This document shows positions 46,049 to 56,366 of a stretch of 64,000 bases of DNA, in pieces. The notes beneath the pieces are model-generated. The model saw nothing but the letters and a program-made list of their open reading frames with translations, did not search any database and had not been told where the DNA came from. Position 1 is the stretch's first letter. Every line of letters begins with the position of its first letter. The stretch is from Candidatus Scalindua sp. (GTDB lineage: Bacteria; Planctomycetota; Brocadiia; Brocadiales; Scalinduaceae): positions 246,840-310,839 of the forward strand of contig JALDRB010000005.1 in assembly GCA_031316155.1 (NCBI GenBank). Direction: 5' to 3'. A program made the translations under genes and the position numbers.

Positions 46049-48169
46049 TTACCTGATAGATTCTGCCAGTCGTACCAGATTAATGAACTCATGCCGGTAA
46101 CCAAACGGGTCTTTCCCTGATGCAGTCTCTGCTAATTTGATTATGTCTTCGTAAGTGAATTGACCGGTATATGTCCCACCCCGTAGAAGTTGCCCGAATG
46201 CGGCTACCGAGGCGGCAAACCGTATATCAGCGGGAACCTCATCTATCTGTGAATACTCATTTTCCTGATTGATTGGTGTATGAATCAACTGGCTTTTTTC
46301 CGAATCCGGCAATTTGTAACGAATCTTCAAGAAGGCATATTCGCTATTTAATGATTTGTTCGCAGCAGTTTTTTTCTCTTTGTCTGAATAGCGTAAGCCA
46401 TCTACAAACTTGGACTTGCTATCTCTGGGAGTAATTTCGTAGAGGGCTGTAACGGAGTGGCCGGATCCAATATCTCCGGCATCAACCTTGTCGTTGTTAA
46501 AGTCCTCCCGTTTCAACATGCGTGACTCATATCCTATTAAGCGGTATTCTGCCACACGATTCTGATTAAACTCAATCTGGATCTTGACGTCTTTCGCAAT
46601 AGTAAATAACGTTGAACTCGCCTCATCTACCAGTACTTTTCTCGCTTCATTGAGGTTGTCGATGTATGCGGCATTCCCGTTTCCGTTTTGTGCGAGCTTC
46701 TGCATAAGAGCGTCATTGTAGTTTCCCTGTCCGAATCCCAGAACAGACAGGAATATACCTGTTTTTCTCTTTCTCTCCACAAAACTCTTTAATTCTTCAG
46801 GATCCCGAATCCCGACATTAAAATCTCCATCGGTAGCTAATATCACTCGATTAATCCTGTCTTTACTGAAATAAGCTTCTGCAAGTTCATACGCTTTCCT
46901 TATCCCTTCCCCTCCAGCGGTTGACCCTCCAGCCTGCAATTGATCCAGGGCTGCCAGAATCTTAGCTTTCTCTTTTCCCTTTGTCGGTTCGAGTACGGTA
47001 CCTGCTGCCCCGGCATAGACTACGATAGCAACCGTGTCGTCTTCATTCAGATTGTTGACAAGCAAACGGAAGGAATTTTTTAATAATGGCAATTTGTCAT
47101 GCGAATTCATCGAACCTGAGACGTCTATGAGAAAGACCAGGTTTGAAACAGGTTTTCTCTCTGGTATAATGTCGTATCCCTTTATTCCTATGTGCAGAAG
47201 CTGTGTAGCAGAATTCCAGGGCGTTGGATAGACAGCGATGGTAGGCTGAAACGGTCTGGTTTTATCAGGAGGAACCGAATAGTCATAATCAAAATAGTTG
47301 ATCATCTCCTCTATCCGAACGGCATTCTTCTGTGGAAGCACTCCGTGGTTCAACTCTCTGCGAATAAAGGTGTATGCAGCAGTATCAACATCAACAGAAA
47401 ATGTTGAAACAGGCTCTTCAGATACCTGTTTAACGGGATTAGGAATAATAGTTTCAAATTTGTCCCTGCCGGTATCTTTATACTCTTTTGACTGGTACTC
47501 ATCACTTGTACCCGCTAAAGCATGAAAACCGGTTTTTCCGCCACTGATTACAGCACTACTCCTTGACTCAGTTTTACCCACAGCTTTTTTTGCTATGATT
47601 GAATTGTCATTCAGGGATTCGGGTGCACCTTTAAATTTTGAAAATTCAGATTCTGCCAGTCTCGGTTTTGCGCGTAATGGAGATCCTTCACCAGGCAGCA
47701 ACTTCGATTGAATAACCTTATCCATCAATATGATATCCTCAGCTCTATACCTTTCGTTACCTGACTTATCATCGGTTTCCCGCTCACCACTGTGCATTGT
47801 CTCCAGTTGTTCGCCGGCCTCCTGTGAAACTGGTGTCTCTTCTGTTGACATTCTCATCATGAATGACGATTTTCCTATGAAGACCGTGAAATATGCTAAT
47901 CCAATAATTAAGAGAGCGACAAAGGCAGTAGCACTACCCGTTATAACAAACGACTTCTTCATGGCAAATTCTCCTAAAAAGGTAAAAAATGTTTTCGATT
48001 TGCCGGTTAGACGCCGTTTATCCTCAATTTCTTTGAAATTTTTTTGAGCGGAGAGTTTTTGTTGATGAAATTCAGCCACAACAGCCTTTATCGTAGCCTT
48101 TTTCCTTAATTCATCCGGTTCAGGGATTTCCATTTTTCGCAAGATTTTGTTTATGTCCTCATCCTTCAT
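46049..48169 (-). CDS. YfbK-type von Willebrand factor A protein, anti-sigma-like N-terminus
   Basis: From ATG 48169 (AGGAGA 6 nt upstream) the product has 706 residues: a cytoplasmic helical start (residues 1-75), one membrane helix (KKSFVITGSATAFVALLIIG), a variable linker, then YfbK/DUF-type and vWA domains with the MIDAS motif FLIDVSGSMNS, TGG-like GGSTAGGEG and DGDFNVG. Its ATG overlaps the stop of the ECF sigma gene (ATGA), so the short cytosolic start is a plausible anti-sigma domain reading signals from the outer vWA part. That regulatory link is inference. Confidence 0.83.
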   Translation of the reverse strand: MKDEDINKILRKMEIPEPDELRKKATIKAVVAEFHQQKLSAQKNFKEIEDKRRLTGKSKTFFTFLGEFAMKKSFVITGSATAFVALLIIGLAYFTVFIGKSSFMMRMSTEETPVSQEAGEQLETMHSGERETDDKSGNERYRAEDIILMDKVIQSKLLPGEGSPLRAKPRLAESEFSKFKGAPESLNDNSIIAKKAVGKTESRSSAVISGGKTGFHALAGTSDEYQSKEYKDTGRDKFETIIPNPVKQVSEEPVSTFSVDVDTAAYTFIRRELNHGVLPQKNAVRIEEMINYFDYDYSVPPDKTRPFQPTIAVYPTPWNSATQLLHIGIKGYDIIPERKPVSNLVFLIDVSGSMNSHDKLPLLKNSFRLLVNNLNEDDTVAIVVYAGAAGTVLEPTKGKEKAKILAALDQLQAGGSTAGGEGIRKAYELAEAYFSKDRINRVILATDGDFNVGIRDPEELKSFVERKRKTGIFLSVLGFGQGNYNDALMQKLAQNGNGNAAYIDNLNEARKVLVDEASSTLFTIAKDVKIQIEFNQNRVAEYRLIGYESRMLKREDFNNDKVDAGDIGSGHSVTALYEITPRDSKSKFVDGLRYSDKEKKTAANKSLNSEYAFLKIRYKLPDSEKSQLIHTPINQENEYSQIDEVPADIRFAASVAAFGQLLRGGTYTGQFTYEDIIKLAETASGKDPFGYRHEFINLVRLAESIR

Positions 48170-48708
48170 ATGGATTCTCCTCGTTCTAAATTTCTCTTCA
48201 GTTCTTTCTTCACCTGGAAAACTCTCCAAGAGATAGTCTTCTCTGCACAATTTAAGACAGCTGCCGCTTCCTTGTGATTCATACCCTCGCCAAATACCAA
48301 CAGAGCGGTCTCCTTCAACTTATAAGGAAGATTTCCAATCATCTGATGCAGCTTTTCTGTGAGAAAGGTTTCTTTCTGATATTGATTCATTATTGTTCTT
48401 TTCTCTTCAATATATGCGGTCTCTTTTTTCTGCTTTCTTGCGTTTTTCCTGGTAAAATCTTTGGCTGTATTGATTGTTATTCGATATAACCATGTCTGAA
48501 ATGTTGACTCCTCTTTGAAGCTGAAAATATTTTTCGAAAGCTTCATAAACACCTCTTGAGTAATATCTTCCGCATCTTCTTTGGTTCCGCACCACTTATA
48601 AGATATCTTGTATACGAGCAGGTAGCTCCGTTCAACCAGAATTTCAAAGGCAACCGCGTCACCATCTCTGGCAAGTTTAATTAATTCAAGTTCTTTCAGG
48701 TTCTCCAT
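48166..48708 (-). CDS. ECF-type RNA polymerase sigma factor
   Basis: The 180-residue protein has region 2 (YKISYKWCGTKEDAEDITQE and VFMKLSKNI) and region 4 (LKETALLVFGEGMNHKEAAA, then NCAEKTISWRVFQVKKELK), the classic sigma-70 ECF layout. It directs polymerase to a small regulon, often under an anti-sigma factor. It overlaps the vWA gene by 4 nt and is its likely partner. An own-promoter motif could not be named from the 5' sequence. Confidence 0.92.
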   Translation of the reverse strand: MENLKELELIKLARDGDAVAFEILVERSYLLVYKISYKWCGTKEDAEDITQEVFMKLSKNIFSFKEESTFQTWLYRITINTAKDFTRKNARKQKKETAYIEEKRTIMNQYQKETFLTEKLHQMIGNLPYKLKETALLVFGEGMNHKEAAAVLNCAEKTISWRVFQVKKELKRNLERGESI

Positions 48709-49005
48709 AATCTACAATGTAATCCATAGATTTATTTACATTTAAAATGGAAAGCTCTACAATCAACGTATAGGATAGATATGCATGACCTCAGCAAAGA
48801 AAGTGTATTATTATATCTATTTAGACGACATAAAACCAAATATCCTTTGAAAAAAATTATATGGATTGTCCTGTTAATTATAGCGACAAAGGGCAATGGC
48901 ATATTCTGTCACATGTTTTTGACATCACATTTTGTTGTATGTTGTATTGACTTTAAAGAAATTTTAGATTATATTGATGAAAGATAATCGAAAGAATAGA
49001 AGCCC

Positions 49006-49212
49006 ATGAATACACAACAAGAATTTTATAAATGTGAAAGATTTGCCACTGATGAGTGCCCTCATAGAGAGACACCGGTATTAAAAAAGTGTGAACCTTT
49101 AAGTGAAGATAGCGATATTATTTATGATGAGGATTCTGACACTGCTGCCGAGGATTATCAGCGCAAAGAGATCTGCGGTTACTGTGAGAAGTTCATACTA
49201 AAAGAATTTTAA
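49006..49212 (+). CDS. Small acidic cysteine-rich protein
   Basis: The 68-residue protein has cysteines at 10, 18, 29, 57 and 60 (CERFATDEC, CGYC) around an acidic centre, so it could bind zinc or iron. No close family comes to mind. It diverges from the sigma-factor gene. GAAAG about 17 nt upstream is a weak start signal. Likely real because of its ordered cysteines, but unproven. Confidence 0.5.
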   Translation: MNTQQEFYKCERFATDECPHRETPVLKKCEPLSEDSDIIYDEDSDTAAEDYQRKEICGYCEKFILKEF

Positions 49213-49534
49213 TACTTTTATCACAATTCTATTGTTATCATCCCTTCTATTAAAAAGAATTTGTACAATTAGGTACAACCAGCAAAATATCGTACTTACA
49301 ATAAAAAATTCCGACCATTATTAGTAAATATATACTTTATTTTTGTGAACCATAAACACTAACCGTTATCCCTTGTCTGGTATTATGGTGTTCCGGTTAC
49401 TCCTGCCGTCATTTCCAACAGCGACTTCGTTTTTACATGAATAGTAAACAACTGTTTTAGATTTTACAATATACCAGCCATGTGGCAGGCTGAAAAAGTG
49501 CCCTGCATCAGCTGTTTTATTATCATAACTGCAA
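49213..49534. other. Gene-free AT-rich spacer
   Basis: No frame or clear structure; a MITE follows at 49535. Confidence 0.3.
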
Positions 49535-49702
49535 TATTCTCATCTCATAATGGTTTTCGGATACAATCAGAGATAAAATTGAGCGAGTAAAGTTCTCGGT
49601 GCTTTTTGTCCGGGGATACCTTCACCAGGATTTGGTTTCCAGCCTGCCCGGCCTGTCAGCCGTTCAGACGGGTATTACCAAAACCGAACCGGTTTTAGTA
49701 TA
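49535..49702. repeat. MITE, long variant of 168 bp
   Basis: Ends TATTCTCATCTCATAATGG and CCGGTTTTAGTATA; one base of the left TATACT core is changed. The interior matches the 34091-34284 copy, including the GCCTGCCCGGCCTGTCAGCC segment. The next 200 nt up to 49902 carry the M20 gene's leader and no other gene. Confidence 0.75.
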
Positions 49703-49902
49703 CAATATGTGAAGTTTTCCTTCGGAAGAAAATTCAGTCAACAATGGATTTGCAATAATTTCAGCGAGAGGTTTTTTATTCTTTTCAGAAAACCGTTTTG
49801 ACTAAACGATAATTTGTACTACAATGACGGCACGTATCTGATTATCTACTCAATCATCCTCTTATACCTAAAACAGTTTTAAGAAATCGACAAGAGATAA
49901 AA

Positions 49903-51093
49903 ATGCGAGATAGTATACGTAATGAAGTAGCGAAAACAATTGCAACCGCCGTCGAGTTAAGGCATCGGTTTCATGAGATACCTGAAAGATCGTTTGAAGA
50001 ATATAAGACTTCACGTTTGATTGCAAAAGAGTTACATAAAATGGGTCTTACTGTTGAAGACGGGTTTGCCGGAACAGGTATAGCCACAACCATAAAGGGA
50101 GTACGTCCCGGTAACATTGTAGCTTTGCGGGCAGACATGGATGCTCTCAATATTGAGGAATCAACAACGAAACCATACGCATCGAAGCATAAAGGATTTT
50201 CACACTGCTGCGGGCACGACGGGCACATAGTCTGTGTCTTAGAAGCGGCGCGTGTACTGGTGAGGCTCCGTAAACAGTTGGCAGGCAGTGTGAGGGTCAT
50301 TTTTCAACCGGGAGAAGAAAACGGGACAGGTTCACAAGCCATGATTGATGCCGGTGCATTGGGTAACCCTGTACCATCTGCAATCTTTGCGTTGCACGCA
50401 TGGCCACATCTCGAATCCGGCGTAGTTGCATCAAAATCCGGTATGATAACGTCTGCGATAGATTATTTCCGTATAACCGTAACAGGAAAAGGTGGCCACG
50501 GAGCAAGACCTCATGAATCTATCAGCCCTATCACAAGTATTGCACGTATCGTACAACAAATAAGTGCCCTGACCAGAAAAGATGATAACGACAATTTTCC
50601 CTGTGTCGTGAGCGTAGGTATAATACAAGGCGGTAACGTGGCAAATGTAATCCCTGACCATGCCAGTATCGAAGGTACCATTCGGTCTCTTAATGAAGCA
50701 GACCGTCAAAAAACTCTTGATATATTCAATAACACGATAAATACTATTTGCATTCAAGAACGTGTGCGCGTAAACATCGATCTTCTTAAATACGGGCCTC
50801 CCGTAAATAATCATCCCGATCTGTATCAATTATTCGAAACCGTAGGAGATGACCTCTTAATCCCTGAAAAACTGGCATATATAACAAGGCAGAGTATGGG
50901 ATCAGAAGATTTTGGGAATTATACCCGCATTCTGCCCGGGCTTCTTATCAGATTAGGAATGGGAACGGCATCACCTCAGCTTCACACGAGCAGGTTTGAT
51001 TTCTGTGATGATTCTCTTGAAGCAGGTATCACTATTCTGGCAGGTCTGGCAATGAAGGCAACAGAAGATGATTTTAAGATAAATATGGGATAA
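49903..51093 (+). CDS. M20-family amidohydrolase (N-acyl amino acid/hippurate hydrolase type)
   Basis: The 396-residue zinc/manganese enzyme has the family motifs RHRFHEIPERSFEEY at the front, the metal site HCCGHDGHIVC, GEENGTGSQAM and LHAWPH. It would cleave acyl-amino acids or similar amides in the cytoplasm (no signal peptide). The next gene, a YbdK-type ligase, starts 4 nt after its stop, so hydrolysis and formation of amide bonds may be paired. The substrate is unknown. Confidence 0.9.
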   Translation: MRDSIRNEVAKTIATAVELRHRFHEIPERSFEEYKTSRLIAKELHKMGLTVEDGFAGTGIATTIKGVRPGNIVALRADMDALNIEESTTKPYASKHKGFSHCCGHDGHIVCVLEAARVLVRLRKQLAGSVRVIFQPGEENGTGSQAMIDAGALGNPVPSAIFALHAWPHLESGVVASKSGMITSAIDYFRITVTGKGGHGARPHESISPITSIARIVQQISALTRKDDNDNFPCVVSVGIIQGGNVANVIPDHASIEGTIRSLNEADRQKTLDIFNNTINTICIQERVRVNIDLLKYGPPVNNHPDLYQLFETVGDDLLIPEKLAYITRQSMGSEDFGNYTRILPGLLIRLGMGTASPQLHTSRFDFCDDSLEAGITILAGLAMKATEDDFKINMG

Positions 51094-51097
51094 GATA

Positions 51098-52210
51098 ATG
51101 AAACCTTTTAAACAAAACGACTCTCCCACACTGGGTGTAGAAGAAGAATTCCATTTGATAGATCCGCAAACGGCCGATCTCATTCCGGCTGTTAATGAAG
51201 TTATGGCGCATCTGGATGCCGAAATGCAACAGCGAGTATGTTACGAACTCCTGCAATGCGTATTAGAAAACCGTACCGGTGTTTATCTTACGGTAGATGA
51301 CCTCATCAAGAATATATCCAGAGGGAGAACTCTTCTTGCAGAATGCTGCAATGGGCTCGGTGTAAACCTTGTCGCCAGTGGCAGCCATCCTTTTGGCGAC
51401 TGGAGGAAGCAACCTTTTGTAGACAATGAGCATTACAGGTGGGTTCGTGATAATCATCGGTATATAGCCAATCGTATGCTCGCCTTTGGACTGCACATAC
51501 ATGTTGGGGTGAAAAATGAAGAAATTGCCATTTATGTAATGAACGAAATGATGCGGTGGACCTATCCTTTGCTGGCTCTTGCAGCAAACTCTCCCTATTA
51601 TGAAGGTATGGAAACTGGTCTGGCTTCTATACGGACTCATCTTTTTCACTCTATGCCCAGAACCAAATTTGCCCCTCCATTTAAATCATTTTCAGAGCTT
51701 GTCGCATATTATGAGAAACTCCTCGCTACCGGCGATATAACTCGCCCGGGCGACTTATGGTGGATTATTCGCCCTCAACCACCATTTGGCACTGTTGAGT
51801 TTCGAATCTTTGATCTCCCCACTTCTGTTCGCCGTATTGGTGCACTTGCTGCTATATTGCAGGCCGCAGTAGCTACCTACCAGGACTATTTTTTCGCAGG
51901 AAAACCTGCAAGCTTCTTTCATTCCGGATACCTTGAACAGAATGGGTGGGCAGCAATGAAAAATGGTCTCAACGCAAATATCATTGAGCCGGAAACGGGA
52001 GAAGTTATCACTACACGCCGTCAGCTGGAACGTCTATTGGAATTCGTCTCTCCCAAGGGAAAAGAACTCCGTACAGAGGAGCATCTTAATTTTGCAAAGA
52101 CGATGATTGAGCAGGGGAACGAGGCTGAACAGCAAAGGAAACTATACAAACAGTTCGATGGAGATCTCCGTGCACTTGAGCGGGAACTAGCCCGGAAAAC
52201 GGTTAACTAA
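51098..52210 (+). CDS. ybdK: YbdK-type carboxylate-amine ligase (GCS2 family)
   Basis: The 370-residue protein carries LGVEEEFHLIDPQT at its start, ASGSHPFGDW in the middle, FGLHIHVGV and GTVEFRIFDLPTSVRR, all GCS2/YbdK marks. Family members join glutamate to cysteine or other amines with ATP. It follows the M20 amidohydrolase by 4 nt, a tight operon. In an organism without glutathione the true product may be another gamma-glutamyl compound; this is inference. Confidence 0.9.
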   Translation: MKPFKQNDSPTLGVEEEFHLIDPQTADLIPAVNEVMAHLDAEMQQRVCYELLQCVLENRTGVYLTVDDLIKNISRGRTLLAECCNGLGVNLVASGSHPFGDWRKQPFVDNEHYRWVRDNHRYIANRMLAFGLHIHVGVKNEEIAIYVMNEMMRWTYPLLALAANSPYYEGMETGLASIRTHLFHSMPRTKFAPPFKSFSELVAYYEKLLATGDITRPGDLWWIIRPQPPFGTVEFRIFDLPTSVRRIGALAAILQAAVATYQDYFFAGKPASFFHSGYLEQNGWAAMKNGLNANIIEPETGEVITTRRQLERLLEFVSPKGKELRTEEHLNFAKTMIEQGNEAEQQRKLYKQFDGDLRALERELARKTVN

Positions 52211-52681
52211 GTATGATGAATCGAGTGAAACGCAGGAATATGTGAACCGGGAAACCCGTACTCATACTCATGATATACCCCCGTGAGGGTTAAATCCTAA
52301 ATAGGCAAAAAATTACGATTTACGATTTGTAATTAAAAAATTAAGGATAAAGTTCAATTACAGAATCTGAAAGCATGAAGACAGAAGTCAGAATTAAGAA
52401 GATAGAATGAAAAGCCCGTCCGAACCATCTGGGTAAAAAAGCCAGCTAAAAGATTTATGGTGGTAATAGCAATTTGATCAATCAACTTGAAGAGGTAAGT
52501 AAATTACTTGAATCATAGCCATTTACTATTCTGAATTATTTCGCCTGGCTTCTTAATTCAACTCGTAAAATGAAAGACTAAAAAAAATCGTAATCTGTAA
52601 TTCGTGCCCGCCCCCGGCCAGGACGTTCGGGCGGGAATCTGAAATCCATTTCCGATTCATTCGGGTTGGGGCAGCAGAAAT
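52211..52681. repeat. Spacer with AT-rich repeat and GC-rich hairpin
   Basis: The spacer holds AATTACGATTTACGATTTG near 52310 and a related TCGTAATCTGTAATTCG near 52588 followed by CCCGCCCCCGGCC...CGGGCGGG (52608-52636). It resembles the 13770/17621 repeats in build but is not a clear copy. No gene is seen. Confidence 0.4.
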
Positions 52682-55198
52682 CTATTTTTTGTTTTTATAC
52701 GTTTTAATAACAGCCCTCTTTTCGATTTCTTTCATTAAATTATTCATGTCTGCTTTTCCCGGTTGAGCAAACTTTTCCCCGACTTGATATTGAAATATCG
52801 TGCTGACACTTTCGTAATACATGTCTTCCGTCAACTTGGTCAAATCCAGCGCCCTTAAATCTGTGTTACTCAACAAATACGTTATCTGGTCGAAGAGGAC
52901 ACTGGTAGAAACTCCGGAGTGAACAAACGAATGCTGGTCCAGAAAGCTCTTGATTGTTTGAATGAAATCAAGGGCCTGAGCTATTTGTCTTTGTACAAGA
53001 ATAATGGTATCTTCCAGATTTTTTCTGGTAACCATGGAGCTTTTCAAGAAATCAACGTGTGAATCTGATACTTTCAATACCGTATTCTTTTTACTCCTTT
53101 TCCTGGAAGATATGCGATGCTCAATGTCATTCACCTTTTCGATTAAGTGGTCAAACTTACTTTCTGTTTCTTTGAAGTTTGATATCTTGCCAAAATATCT
53201 CGTAAGCTTTAACTCCTTGTGAAACGACACTAACTCTTCGAGGTAATTGTCCAGTTCGCTTTCACTCAGAGACAGAAAATCAGCTTCATCCTTAAATGTC
53301 TTGATTTTCCGAATCTGTTTTTCCTTCTCCAGAATATTTTGAATACCGGTTTTTATCTTAATAATATTCCTGAAAGTTTCGTTCTGGTTCAACTCCTGGG
53401 TAAATGAAGGAGCAGATTCTGATTTTTTCTGTGATGTACTCCTTTTCCTCTTAATAACACCTTCCAACGTATTAATATTATCCAGTATCTTTGAGTAATT
53501 ATCTTCTTTTAAAGGTCTATCATGAAGAAGTTTCTGCAGATTATCCAGAGTGTCCTGTATATTTTTTTCTTCTTTTTTTGTTTTGAATTTGAAAAGCCTG
53601 CTCAGTTCATTGGACAAAGTGACAAATTTATTCTTCCTGTCAAAAATATTCCTGAATTGATCTTGTATGTCTATTCCACGTTCAATATCTTTAATTAACT
53701 TTTTTAACTGATCCAAAGCAGCAGATAAATTCGTGAGGAAAGGTACATTTTTCTTCGTCTCCTCATAAGCATTCTCACCTGAAGCAGTCTTCAATCCAGA
53801 TATTTTCCGGAGAGATTCTTTAACTTTTGAAACAAGATTATGAACTTCCTCAACCTGTTTGGTTTTTATGACCTGTTTTTTGGGAGGAACAGGTTTTCGA
53901 GAAGAATCCGGAGGAGAAGATAATATGGATTTCGCATAGCTTCTAATGGTTGTAACGAAACTCCTTGAAGTTTTTTCCGGTACCGAACTCTCCTCCTGAG
54001 CGGTCACTGAATCACCATTACCCGTATCTTTATTTAAGAAACCATCAACGTGTTCCAGTAAATCCGTAAACGATGACAGTACTTCCTGGTAATTATTTTT
54101 CAATAACGAATGGCTGGAAATCGATTTCAACTTTCTTAACTCGTGGTAATTCTTATCCAGTTCGTCCAGTTCTTTTTGGAAATTACTATTATGTGTCAGC
54201 AACTTTTTATTCAATTGTTCTAAAGGTTTTTCAATGCAATTCGCATAGGTTAAAAAAAGGCCGAACTCTTCCAGAAATTTTAAATGATTATCAAGACTTT
54301 TTAACGCAGAATATACATAACTATCGTAGGCTGGAAGAGATTTCCAGTTATCTTTTTCTATAATATGTTCAAGTCTTATCAGGTCAATAAACAAATCATT
54401 GTTAAAGAGTAACGGGTTGGCTTCATCGCCGATGCGTTCAAATAACTCAGTAAAAAGCCCAAGACTGTCGATACTGTCTTCAACCGCTTTAAGATCATCT
54501 TCCTGCGCATTGAATATCCTGAGTTTAAAATAGTGCTGTTCCAGATCAAGCATAAGTACCAAAGTGATAAAATGCATATGCAAAAATATCTCTTTTAATC
54601 CTGCACTGGTATAAACTTTGTTCTTCGTCTCAATTATATTGAATCTCAATTCACTTCCAAGTGTTTCAGTGGTTAACGGGACACCATTATCAATTAAAAA
54701 ATCTCCCAATCTGCCCGTATATTTCTCGCATGTTTCGGCTGTGGTAACGTAATTACAGCGATTATAATCCGGTTTAAAATCATTTAGATGCTTCTGCTCT
54801 TCTTCGTCGATAATCAGCGTGTCGCTCGCACCTTTGGCGATTGTTTTATTCCAATGCAAAACCGCATGCCGTTTCATGAGAAACCTAATCAGTTCTTCCA
54901 CTTCGGTTTGCGTGGCAGCAAAATTCGCTTCTACAACACCCCGTTCCTTAATTGTGTTGTAACTCGCAATCTTCCCTTTAACAAAAAGATGCTTGGATAC
55001 AATTTTCAGGGTTTTTTCAAAAGAAGTTTTGACAACTTTTCCGCTAAAAGTAACGGTAACCAGTTTAACAGGTTCTTTAATTACAATATCTTCTATTTTT
55101 TTCTTCGTTGCAGCTATTTGTGAACGTACAGCCTCAGAGGTGTAGAACTTCTTTCTTAATAATTCATAATAATAATTTCCTGTATCCGGTGCTTTCAT
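52682..55198 (-). CDS. Large orphan coiled-coil protein of unknown function
   Basis: The 838-residue protein has no signal peptide or membrane helix. The front 170 residues are mixed alpha/beta with two cysteines (YNRCNYVTTAETCEKY); the rest is mainly long charged helices with many K/E heptads, plus a Ser/Pro-rich linker near 395-435. No catalytic motif is seen. A complete MITE ends up 50 nt upstream of the ATG. It is single, flanked by spacers on both sides. Size and build suggest a structural or scaffold protein; nothing more can be said. Confidence 0.7.
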   Translation of the reverse strand: MKAPDTGNYYYELLRKKFYTSEAVRSQIAATKKKIEDIVIKEPVKLVTVTFSGKVVKTSFEKTLKIVSKHLFVKGKIASYNTIKERGVVEANFAATQTEVEELIRFLMKRHAVLHWNKTIAKGASDTLIIDEEEQKHLNDFKPDYNRCNYVTTAETCEKYTGRLGDFLIDNGVPLTTETLGSELRFNIIETKNKVYTSAGLKEIFLHMHFITLVLMLDLEQHYFKLRIFNAQEDDLKAVEDSIDSLGLFTELFERIGDEANPLLFNNDLFIDLIRLEHIIEKDNWKSLPAYDSYVYSALKSLDNHLKFLEEFGLFLTYANCIEKPLEQLNKKLLTHNSNFQKELDELDKNYHELRKLKSISSHSLLKNNYQEVLSSFTDLLEHVDGFLNKDTGNGDSVTAQEESSVPEKTSRSFVTTIRSYAKSILSSPPDSSRKPVPPKKQVIKTKQVEEVHNLVSKVKESLRKISGLKTASGENAYEETKKNVPFLTNLSAALDQLKKLIKDIERGIDIQDQFRNIFDRKNKFVTLSNELSRLFKFKTKKEEKNIQDTLDNLQKLLHDRPLKEDNYSKILDNINTLEGVIKRKRSTSQKKSESAPSFTQELNQNETFRNIIKIKTGIQNILEKEKQIRKIKTFKDEADFLSLSESELDNYLEELVSFHKELKLTRYFGKISNFKETESKFDHLIEKVNDIEHRISSRKRSKKNTVLKVSDSHVDFLKSSMVTRKNLEDTIILVQRQIAQALDFIQTIKSFLDQHSFVHSGVSTSVLFDQITYLLSNTDLRALDLTKLTEDMYYESVSTIFQYQVGEKFAQPGKADMNNLMKEIEKRAVIKTYKNKK

Positions 55199-55247
55199 AC
55201 CATTCCCAACATATATTTCAATAAGTTTAAAAATAATTTACCGTAAC

Positions 55248-55360
55248 TATACTAAAACCGATTTGGTTTTCGGTTTTACTGGAAACCAAATCTTGGTTGC
55301 AGTTATACTCGCTCAATTTTATACCGGATTTTATCCGAAACCCATTATCAGATGAGTATA
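55248..55360. repeat. MITE, 113-bp complete copy
   Basis: Nearly identical to 15762-15874, with differences mainly after TATACTCGCTC. Ends TATACTAAAACCGATTTGG and CAGATGAGTATA. It lies in the spacer upstream of the 838-residue gene. Confidence 0.82.
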
Positions 55361-55531
55361 TCAAAAGAAACATTTAAATAATTGCAACTCTATAGTTCTA
55401 TTCAATATAAAAAATTGAAGGTTTACGATTCATTCCTATTGTACGATAACCGTTCCCCCAGTCTCATATTTTGAGTTAATTTATCCTCTTTGTCAAATAT
55501 CTTTTCTGGAGAATGGTTTTCTCTGTACGCA

Positions 55532-56362
55532 TTACATCTTTGCACCGCAGAATTTACAGTATACGGCATCTATTTCATGGCCCTCGGCACTACACTCCGA
55601 ACATGCCTGGGTAGAAACCTTCTTTTGTCCCATAGCCTGAGTTATTTCCGCCGTCACAATTCCGGTAGGCACAGCAATAATCGAAAAACCCAGTATCATC
55701 ACTAACGCTGCCAGAGCCTGTCCTAAACTTGTTTTCGGAGAAATATCTCCATAACCCACAGTTGTAAGTGTTACAATGGCCCAATAGACACTTCGAGGTA
55801 TACTCGTAAATCCGCTCTCTTCACTTTCGATGAGATACATCAGTGAACCAACTATTATTACAATGGTAAAGATCACGAAAATAAAAACCGTGATCTTCCG
55901 ACGACTTGCACGCAAAGCCTGTATGAGAACAGTCGCTTCACCAAGATAATAGACAAGTTTGAGAACACGAAAAATACGAAGAACTCTGAGTAATCTGATT
56001 ACCAGCAGGTATTGACTACCCGGAAGCAACATGCTGAGATAGGTAGGAGCAATAGCCAGGAGATCCACTATCCCGAAAAAACTTTTTGCATACATGAAAG
56101 GACGCCCGACACAAAGCAATCGCAAAATATATTCAACCGTAAACAGGATTGTAAAAATCCATTCGATTGCATAGAGTACACCACCGTATTGAATCCTTAC
56201 TACTTTCACGCTGTCAAGCATTACGGCAAGAACACTCAAGGCTATGCAACACAACAAAAAAATATCAAACGCTTTTCCCGCCGGAGTATCAGCCTCAAAT
56301 ATTACTTCATGCAGTACAGATCTCCTTTTACTACCGGATCTACTATTTTTATTTGAATACAT
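55532..56362 (-). CDS. Voltage-gated potassium channel with C-terminal zinc ribbon
   Basis: The 276-residue protein has six membrane segments, an S4 with regularly spaced arginines (RLLRVLRIFRVLKL, 123-136) and the selectivity filter TVGYGD (201-206). The last 30 residues, CSECSAEGHEIDAVYCKFCG, form a CxxC...CxxC zinc ribbon instead of a ligand-binding domain. It would gate K+ by membrane voltage. A three-hairpin repeat (56367-56467) ends 5 nt before the ATG, so the native leader may be lost. Confidence 0.92.
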   Translation of the reverse strand: MYSNKNSRSGSKRRSVLHEVIFEADTPAGKAFDIFLLCCIALSVLAVMLDSVKVVRIQYGGVLYAIEWIFTILFTVEYILRLLCVGRPFMYAKSFFGIVDLLAIAPTYLSMLLPGSQYLLVIRLLRVLRIFRVLKLVYYLGEATVLIQALRASRRKITVFIFVIFTIVIIVGSLMYLIESEESGFTSIPRSVYWAIVTLTTVGYGDISPKTSLGQALAALVMILGFSIIAVPTGIVTAEITQAMGQKKVSTQACSECSAEGHEIDAVYCKFCGAKM

Positions 56363-56366
56363 AGTT

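Noticed and set aside
48781..48987. 68-codon frame after the sigma factor gene
   Set aside because: AT-rich, hydrophobic without clear topology, no ribosome-binding site; probably chance.
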